In this document: in pieces, positions 40,837 to 45,928 of the stretch
How positions within the stretch are numbered: position 1 is the stretch's first letter
Layout: the number at the start of each line of letters is the position of its first letter
Assembly: GCF_002994655.1 (NCBI RefSeq)
Contig: NZ_PPDL01000024.1
Coordinates: 1 to 45,928, forward strand
From: Corynebacterium sp. 13CS0277
Lineage (GTDB): Bacteria; Actinomycetota; Actinomycetes; Mycobacteriales; Mycobacteriaceae
Reading direction: 5' to 3'
Length of the DNA stretch: 45,928 nt
Notes under the pieces: generated by a model
The model's database searches: none
What the model was told of the DNA's origin: nothing
The model's input: only the letters and a program-made list of their open reading frames with translations
Made by a program: the position numbers and the translations under genes

Positions 40837-40876
40837 CCCGCCGCCCGCAGGAAAAATCCGTGCGCGCGGCGGGGTG
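40834..40876 (-). terminator. hairpin after gpmA
   Basis: CACCCCGCCG and CGGCGGGGTG pair over 10 bp around a 23-nt loop about 40 nt after the gpmA stop. On the minus strand it continues TTGGCATACC, without a U-run. A second hairpin GACCACC/GGTGGTC lies at 40798-40813. Together they probably insulate senX3 from gpmA. Confidence 0.55.
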
Positions 40877-40914
40877 GGGGCAATAACAGGGGGTGCGTCA
40901 GTCCCGCGACGGGC

Positions 40915-41661
40915 TTACTTGGCGCCCTGGGCGGCGACGGCGGCCGCACCGGCGGCTGCTGCCTCCGGGTCGAGGTAGGTGCCGCCCGGGTTGAGGACCT
41001 TGCCCTCGGCGTCGAGCTCGTAAACGAGCGGGATGCCGGTGGGGATGTTCAGCTCAGCGATGTCGGCGTCGGAGATGCCGTCGAGGTGCTTGACGAGGGC
41101 ACGCAGGGAGTTGCCGTGGGCGGCCACGAGGACGGTCTCGCCACGCAGGACGCGCGGGAGGATCTCAGCCTCGTAGTAGGGCACGAAGCGCTCGACGACG
41201 TCCTTGAGGCACTCGGTGTCCGGCACGGTCTCCAGGTTGGCGTAGCGCACATCGTGGGCCTGGGAGTACTCGGCGTCGGCGGCGAGCGGCGGCGGCGGGG
41301 TGTCGTAGGAGCGGCGCCATGCCATGAACTGGTCGTCGCCGTACTTCTCCTTGGTTTCGGCCTTGTTCAGGCCCTGCAGGGCGCCGTAGTGGCGCTCGTT
41401 GAGACGCCAGTCGCGGACGACGGGGATCCACAGGCGGTCGGCGGCATCCAGTGCGAGGTGCGCGGTGTTGATCGCGCGACGCAGCAGGGAGGTGTAGACC
41501 ACGTCGGGGAGGATGTTGTTTTCCTTGAGCAGCTCGCCACCGCGAGCAGCTTCCTTCTCACCCTTCTCGGTGAGGGCGACATCGACCCAGCCAGTGAACT
41601 GGTTGGACTCGTTCCAGCGGCTCTGGCCGTGGCGGAGGAGAATCAGTTTTCCGGTACTCAT
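40915..41661 (-). CDS. gpmA: 2,3-Bisphosphoglycerate-dependent phosphoglycerate mutase
   Basis: Glycolytic interconversion of 3- and 2-phosphoglycerate. The 248-residue protein has the full catalytic set absent from the homologue at 23091: phospho-His in [18 protein letters not shown], Arg in [10 protein letters not shown], Glu in [12 protein letters not shown] and the second His in [12 protein letters not shown]. An Ala-rich tail of about 15 residues is at the C-terminus. The ATG at 41661 matches the usual [12 protein letters not shown] start; an ATG at 41670 would add MAS. No strong ribosome binding site is seen. Confidence 0.95.
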   Translation of the reverse strand: MSTGKLILLRHGQSRWNESNQFTGWVDVALTEKGEKEAARGGELLKENNILPDVVYTSLLRRAINTAHLALDAADRLWIPVVRDWRLNERHYGALQGLNKAETKEKYGDDQFMAWRRSYDTPPPPLAADAEYSQAHDVRYANLETVPDTECLKDVVERFVPYYEAEILPRVLRGETVLVAAHGNSLRALVKHLDGISDADIAELNIPTGIPLVYELDAEGKVLNPGGTYLDPEAAAAGAAAVAAQGAK

Positions 41662-41806
41662 GCTTGCCATTGTGCCACCACCGGGCGGTAGACGTCACCC
41701 ACCTGCGCCCGTTGAGAGCATCCACACAGCCCCCACCCGCACCCCGCGGCCACCACAGGTAGGGGTGTTTGCGCAGCCCACGCGCCCGCACACACCCCAC
41801 CCCCAA

Positions 41807-41849
41807 TCCCACACAACCGGGCATGATTTTTCCCACACAATCGGGCATG
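41807..41849. repeat. 19-nt direct repeat with a palindrome upstream of gpmA
   Basis: TCCCACACAACCGGGCATG (41807-41825) recurs at 41831-41849 with one change. The second copy runs into CCCG, making the palindrome CGGGCATGCCCG (41841-41852) flanked by CACA and TGTG. It lies in the 264-nt spacer between gpmA and the small membrane gene. The rest of the spacer is C-rich on the plus strand with no gene. Confidence 0.8.
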
Positions 41850-41925
41850 CCCGTGTGAGGGCGTTCGCGCACACCCCGCCAGCGACCCACCGGCGATCCG
41901 AGAGCGGCGTGAGCGACTGCGACTT

Positions 41926-42165
41926 TTAGCGGCGACGCGCCGCAGCCTGCAGCAGCACCCCCACCACGAGCGCCACCCCCAGCGCCACCGTGAGCACCCG
42001 GGCCGCCAGTGCGGAATCCCCCTGGGAGACCGCGCGTACCCACCACACCAACGCCACCCCGTGGGCGACGAGGCACACGACCGCCAGCCCCATGCCGCCC
42101 ACCCGGTAGGCGGCGGGATAGATCCCCAGGCTGAGCAGCATGAGCAGCAGCAGAGCGAACACCAT
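41926..42165 (-). CDS. small membrane protein upstream of gpmA
   Basis: A 79-residue protein, almost entirely hydrophobic, with probably two or three membrane segments (about residues 2-20, 22-43 and 52-72) and a basic RRR C-terminus. The ATG at 42165 opens the first helix and has AAGGGGG upstream, rather far away. It lies 134 nt after mshA on the same strand. I do not recognise a family. Confidence 0.58.
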   Translation of the reverse strand: MVFALLLLMLLSLGIYPAAYRVGGMGLAVVCLVAHGVALVWWVRAVSQGDSALAARVLTVALGVALVVGVLLQAAARRR

Positions 42166-42239
42166 GCGCGTGTGAGCCCCCTTGTTCTTCCGTGTGCAGT
42201 GAGAGTGATCCGCGGGTCGGCGATGTGGCTGCGGCGTGC

Positions 42240-42299
42240 GCGGCACGCGCACGCTGTGTGCGGTAGGCGATGTGCGGTGTGTGCGCCGCGCGCCGTGCC
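42240..42299 (-). terminator. possible terminator hairpin after mshA
   Basis: GGCACGCGC near the left edge can pair, with a bulge, with GCGCGCCGTGCC at the mshA end, and several GTGTGCG repeats lie between. No U-run follows. Read on the minus strand it comes directly after the mshA stop. Confidence 0.35.
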
Positions 42300-43553
42300 T
42301 TAGGCGCCCTTCGCGTGCCGCGGCCGGCAGGGCTGCAGCGGGGTAGCGGCGGCCGCAGTAAACACGCGCTGCAGGCCCTCGGCGGTGGCCGCCCAGGAAA
42401 ACTCCTGCGCGCGCACCGTCGCCTGCTCCCCCATGCGGATGCGGCGCGCATCATCGCTCAACAGCTCCCCCAGCGCCCGGGCCCACAGCTCCGGGTCGTG
42501 CCCGTCCACGAGCAGTCCTGTTTGCCCGTCCTCCACGGCGATCGGCAGACCGCCGACGCGGGCCGCCACAACCGGCGTGCCGGAGGCCTGCGCCTCCATC
42601 GCCACCAGGCCGAAAGACTCGTTGAAGCTCGGCACCGCCACAATGTCCGCCGCCCGGTACAGGGTGACCAGTTCGGCGGCGGGCCGCGGGGGCAGGAAGC
42701 GCACCGCACGCGCAATCCCCAGCTGCTCCGCGAGATCCTGGTACTGCTCCGGGGCGGTATGCGCCCCGGAGGCGCCGCCACAAATCAGCACCCGCAAGTC
42801 GTAGTCGAGGGGCTGCTGCAACAGCTCGTGCGCCGCCTGCAGCAGCACCTGCGGTCCCTTGAACGCCTGCAGGCGGCCAATGAACGCCACCACCTTCGCA
42901 TGCATCGGCACCCCCAACTCGCGGCGGGCACGCTCCGTCGCCCGATCATTGCCCGGGGTAAACAGGCCCACATTGACCCCCGGCGCGACGATGCGGATTT
43001 TCTCCCGCGTCGCGTCGTAGTGGCGGACCAGGTTGTCCTCCTCCTCGGCGGTGTTCACCACGAGCACGTCCGCGTTGTCGACGATCTGCTGCTCACAAAT
43101 ACGGCGTGCCTCCGACTCGGCACCATCGTGCAGGTTCTTCACCACTGCCAGCGTGTGCGCCGTGTGCACGAGCGGCACCTCCCACAGGTCCCGCAGTAGC
43201 CAGCCGACCTGACCGGACAGCCAGTAGTGGGAGTGGATGACGTCGTAGGCGTAGCCCTCGCAGCGCTGCTGGTGGATGATGCCCCCGGCGAACGCCGCCA
43301 GTTGGGTGGGCAGTTCCTCCTTGCTCAAGCCCTCGTAGGGGCCGGCCACGATGTTGATGACCCGGTAGCCGGGGGCCACCTCAACGATGTCGCCCTGGGA
43401 GGGGCGGGTGGCGCGGGTGAACACGTCGACCGCGATACCTAAGGCCGCGAGTTCGCGGGCCACGGAGTCGATGTAGACGTTCATGCCGCCGGCGTCCCCG
43501 CTGCCGGGCTGCTGCAGGGGCGAGGTGTGCATGGAGATCATAGCGACGCGCAC
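42300..43553 (-). CDS. mshA: D-inositol-3-phosphate N-acetylglucosaminyltransferase MshA
   Basis: The first enzyme of mycothiol synthesis, transferring GlcNAc from UDP-GlcNAc to inositol-3-phosphate. The 417-residue GT4 protein has the MshA N-terminus [20 protein letters not shown], then [46 protein letters not shown] and the donor-site segment [19 protein letters not shown]. The GTG at 43553 is chosen because it matches relatives and has AAGGAG 12 nt upstream; an ATG at 43565 directly abuts that AAGGAG and cannot use it. The open frame continues far upstream only because of composition. Confidence 0.94.
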   Translation of the reverse strand: MRVAMISMHTSPLQQPGSGDAGGMNVYIDSVARELAALGIAVDVFTRATRPSQGDIVEVAPGYRVINIVAGPYEGLSKEELPTQLAAFAGGIIHQQRCEGYAYDVIHSHYWLSGQVGWLLRDLWEVPLVHTAHTLAVVKNLHDGAESEARRICEQQIVDNADVLVVNTAEEEDNLVRHYDATREKIRIVAPGVNVGLFTPGNDRATERARRELGVPMHAKVVAFIGRLQAFKGPQVLLQAAHELLQQPLDYDLRVLICGGASGAHTAPEQYQDLAEQLGIARAVRFLPPRPAAELVTLYRAADIVAVPSFNESFGLVAMEAQASGTPVVAARVGGLPIAVEDGQTGLLVDGHDPELWARALGELLSDDARRIRMGEQATVRAQEFSWAATAEGLQRVFTAAAATPLQPCRPRHAKGA

Positions 43554-43946
43554 GGGAGGGGACATCTCCTTGGAAAAAGGGGCGGGGGCGGACAAAACGA
43601 CAACAACAAAGAAGCACGAAGAGAGAAGAGAAACGAAAAAGGACGAAGCAGAACGAAGCAGAACACAGACACGCGGACGAGGCCCACCGCGTCTGGCAGG
43701 CCGACCGTGGGGGCCGCGAAACGCTGGCGGGCTTCCGCGCGACACAACCGTGTGAGCATGTGAGACCGCGTCCTCGTGCGGCTTCGCGCTGCGGCCACTG
43801 TAACAACAAACCACTACCCCCTTCTGCTCCGCCACCGCCGAGTGCGTCCCCGCGCTTGCTATGCTGGGGAGCTGACCTACGTCTGCGTAGCTTCCCCATC
43901 TGCGGGGTGGCGCGCTGTTGTTCCCCCACCCACCCAAGGACTTCCC
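43554..43946. other. mshA-fadD divergent spacer
   Basis: The 393-nt spacer contains, on the mshA sense strand, a pyrimidine-rich tract (about 43580-43670) with the 10-nt direct repeat GTTCTGCTTC x2 (43645-43664). On the plus strand an extended -10 TGCTATGCT (TATGCT, 43860-43865) predicts a fadD start near 43872. No gene is supported. Confidence 0.5.
43858..43865 (+). promoter_or_regulatory. extended -10 promoter of the acyl-CoA ligase gene
   Basis: TGCTATGCT is an extended -10 with the TGn step; TATGCT is followed by an expected start near 43872, giving a 75-nt leader to the GTG at 43947. No -35 is evident, which extended -10 promoters tolerate. Confidence 0.45.
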
Positions 43947-45659
43947 GTGTCTGCATTTGAATCCCGCGCTTGGCTGAAGAAGTACGCCGAGTGGACGCCC
44001 CACTCGCTCACCTATGGTGACACCACCCTGCTGGACATCTACGACAACAACCTGGCGATCAATGCGGACAAGCCGGCCGTGACGTTCTTCGGCCGCACCA
44101 TGAACTACGCGGAGCTCGACCGGCAGGTCCGCCGCGCGGCCGCCGGCCTGCGGGCCTTCGGCGTGCGCCCGGGCGACCGGGTGGCGATCCTGCTGCCGAA
44201 CTGCCCCCAGCACCTGGTGGCGTTCTACGCGATCCTGAAACTCGGCGCGACCGTGGTGGAGCACAACCCCCTCTACACCGCCCACGAGCTCACCCCGCCG
44301 TTCAAGGACCACGGGGCGCGTGTCGCGATCGCCTGGGATAAGGCGGCGCCGACCCTGGAGAAGCTGCGCGGGGTGACCTCCCTGGAGACCATCGTCAGTG
44401 TCAACATGACGGAAGCGATGCCGACCTGGCAGCGCAGCCTGCTGAAGCTGCCGGTGCCGATGATCCGGAAGCAGCGCAGCAAGCTCACCGCGCCCGCCCC
44501 GAACACGGTGCCCTTCGAGGTGCTGTTGGGGCACGCCATTGGCGGCGACGGGCGGGACATCACCACCCCCGATCACGTCACCAAGGACACCATCGCGCTG
44601 ATCCTGTATACCTCCGGCACGACGGGCACCCCGAAGGGGGCGCAGCTGTCCCACGGCAACCTGTTCGCCAACATTCACCAGGGCAAGGCGTGGGTGCCGG
44701 GCCTGGGCGACACGGATGAGAAGCTGCTGGCGGCGCTGCCGATGTTCCACGCCTACGGGTTGACGATGACCGCCACCCTGGGCGTGTACATCGGCGGGGA
44801 GATCATCATGCTGCCCGCCCCCGACTTGAAGCTCATCATGAAGGTGATGCAGAAGAACACCCCGACGTGGCTGCCGGGCGTGCCGACCTTGTACGAGAAG
44901 ATCGTCGACGCCGCCGAACAGGCGGGCGTCGATATAGGGGGTGTGCGCAACAGCTTCTCTGGGGCGTCGTCCCTGCCGGTGTCGACGGTCCAGCGCTGGG
45001 AGAAGTACACCGGCGGCCGCCTCGTGGAGGGCTACGGCCTGACGGAAACCTCCCCGATCATCGTCGGCAACCCGATGAACGGCGACCGCCGCCCCGGCTA
45101 TGTGGGCGTGCCCTTCCCCGATACTCTTGTGCGGATCGCGAACCCCGACAACCTGGACGAAACCCAGCCCGACGGCGTCGAAGGCGAGGTGCTCGTCAAG
45201 GGCCCGCAGGTGTTCCAGGGCTACCTCAACCAGCCGGAAGCGACCGCCGCCTCCTTCCACGATGGCTGGTACCGCACCGGCGACGTCGGCGTCATGGAGG
45301 CCGACGGGTTCATCCGCCTCGTGGCCCGCATTAAGGAAGTCATCATCACCGGCGGGTTCAACGTCTACCCCGCCGAGGTGGAGGAAGTCCTCAAGGCCCA
45401 CCCGGACGTGGAAGACGCCACCGTGGTGGGCATGCCCCGACCCGACGGCAGTGAAAACGTCGTCGCGGCAATCTCCCTCGCGGAGGGCGCAGCCATGGAC
45501 CCGGAGCGCCTGAAGGACTACTGCCGGGAGCAGCTGACCCGCTACAAGGTGCCGCGCACCTTCTACCACTTCGATGAGATGCCGCGCGACCAGCTGGGCA
45601 AGATCCGCCGCCGCGACGTCCAGGCCCAGTTGCTGGAGCGCTACGGCACGAAGAAGTAA
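43947..45659 (+). CDS. fadD: Long-chain fatty acid-CoA ligase
   Basis: A 570-residue adenylate-forming enzyme activating long-chain fatty acids. The motifs are in order: [61 protein letters not shown] and [20 protein letters not shown], with the catalytic Lys in [10 protein letters not shown]. This is the pattern of FadD-type ligases rather than aryl or short-chain enzymes. The GTG at 43947 has AAGGA 6 nt upstream. A large hairpin follows the gene. Confidence 0.92.
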   Translation: MSAFESRAWLKKYAEWTPHSLTYGDTTLLDIYDNNLAINADKPAVTFFGRTMNYAELDRQVRRAAAGLRAFGVRPGDRVAILLPNCPQHLVAFYAILKLGATVVEHNPLYTAHELTPPFKDHGARVAIAWDKAAPTLEKLRGVTSLETIVSVNMTEAMPTWQRSLLKLPVPMIRKQRSKLTAPAPNTVPFEVLLGHAIGGDGRDITTPDHVTKDTIALILYTSGTTGTPKGAQLSHGNLFANIHQGKAWVPGLGDTDEKLLAALPMFHAYGLTMTATLGVYIGGEIIMLPAPDLKLIMKVMQKNTPTWLPGVPTLYEKIVDAAEQAGVDIGGVRNSFSGASSLPVSTVQRWEKYTGGRLVEGYGLTETSPIIVGNPMNGDRRPGYVGVPFPDTLVRIANPDNLDETQPDGVEGEVLVKGPQVFQGYLNQPEATAASFHDGWYRTGDVGVMEADGFIRLVARIKEVIITGGFNVYPAEVEEVLKAHPDVEDATVVGMPRPDGSENVVAAISLAEGAAMDPERLKDYCREQLTRYKVPRTFYHFDEMPRDQLGKIRRRDVQAQLLERYGTKK

Positions 45660-45749
45660 CCAACGGGCACCTCGCCCGAGGCCCACAACCCGAGGCCCAC
45701 AGCCAAAGGTCCGGTTCCTGCAGCCACGAGCACCCACGGGCGTGGACAC

Positions 45750-45791
45750 ACGACGGCGCCGCCGGAGAATCATCTCCAGCGGCGCCGTCGT
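45750..45791. terminator. long hairpin between fadD and the SDR gene
   Basis: ACGACGGCGCCGC pairs with GCGGCGCCGTCGT, and inside it GGAGA pairs with TCTCC, giving an 18-bp interrupted stem. It lies between convergent genes and probably ends both transcripts; the plus-strand tail CGTTGTGTC is only moderately U-rich. Confidence 0.75.
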
Positions 45792-45851
45792 CGTTGTGTC
45801 AGGCGGGGTGCGGCTCGCGGGCGACCGCACTGCCGCGCCCCGCCTGGTGGC

Positions 45852-45928
45852 TTACATGTCGTTGAGTGCGTCCATCGACTCGGGCAGCAGCTGGCCGCCG
45901 TCGACGATGATCTCCTGGCCGGTGATGT
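45852..45928 (-). CDS. SDR family oxidoreductase, C-terminal end only
   Basis: The last 25 codons of a minus-strand gene that runs off the window edge. The residues ITGQEIIVDGGQLLPES are the typical C-terminal strand and turn of short-chain dehydrogenases/reductases (ITGQxxxVDGG). The substrate cannot be guessed from this fragment. It converges on fadD across a shared hairpin. Confidence 0.72.
   Translation of the reverse strand, partial: ITGQEIIVDGGQLLPESMDALNDM

Noticed and set aside
42300..45830. A single minus-strand open frame of 1176 codons containing mshA
   Set aside because: Only the last 417 codons are MshA. The rest is the antisense of fadD and a spacer, kept open by high GC; it shows no domain and has no start with a ribosome binding site.

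Overview
The window is about 46 kb of GC-rich chromosome from a member of the Mycobacteriales, most likely a Corynebacterium. The evidence is a mycothiol gene (mshA), a bS22-type ribosomal peptide, senX3-regX3, menaquinone-only quinone biosynthesis including menJ, many GTG starts, and a gene order that follows the Rv0486-Rv0562 region of Mycobacterium tuberculosis as I remember it. It is core chromosome: I see no transposase, integrase, phage gene, CRISPR array or toxin-antitoxin pair.

Layout from left to right. (1) 1-2.8 kb: nusG, secE and four tRNA genes (Trp, Met, Thr, Tyr), all on the minus strand. (2) 2.9-16.3 kb: a nearly complete menaquinone locus (polyprenyl diphosphate synthase, menJ, menG, menD, menC, menB, menE, menA). 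An mgtA-like mannosyltransferase, a phosphate transporter and a short stand-alone transcription unit for a 30-residue peptide are interleaved with it. (3) 16.3-19.1 kb: small membrane proteins, an ArsR-type regulator and a cutinase-family secreted hydrolase coupled to an unknown gene. (4) 19.1-23.6 kb: the System II cytochrome c maturation genes (ccsB, resB, ccdA, tlpA-like) and a histidine-phosphatase homologue that has lost its RHG motif. (5) 23.6-32.8 kb: heme biosynthesis (hemL, hemY, hemE, hemB, hemD fusion, hemC, hemA). (6) 32.9-45.9 kb: glutaredoxin-like and SerB-like proteins, bS22, a BldC-type DNA-binding protein, proC, a Pro/Ala-rich membrane protein, ppx, a cysteine-rich protein, regX3, senX3, gpmA, a membrane protein, mshA, an acyl-CoA ligase and the end of an SDR gene.

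Functionally the window brings together the electron-transport cofactors: menaquinone, heme, and the machinery that attaches heme to cytochromes c. Most minus-strand genes in the men, ccs and hem blocks overlap by 1-20 nt or sit a few bases apart, so translational coupling is likely. Several genes carry a TANNNT-like -10 element 6-9 nt upstream of the start codon, which is the layout of leaderless mRNAs.

The least explained parts are: the 30-residue peptide unit with its palindrome-containing promoter, structured leader and own terminator; the RHG-less phosphatase homologue; a SenX3 reading frame without membrane helices; short tandem repeats of 10-12 nt in several spacers; and an 11-nt CTAG repeat that puts stops in all frames between two convergent genes. 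Searches and expression data were not available, so family names rest on motifs and remembered relatives.
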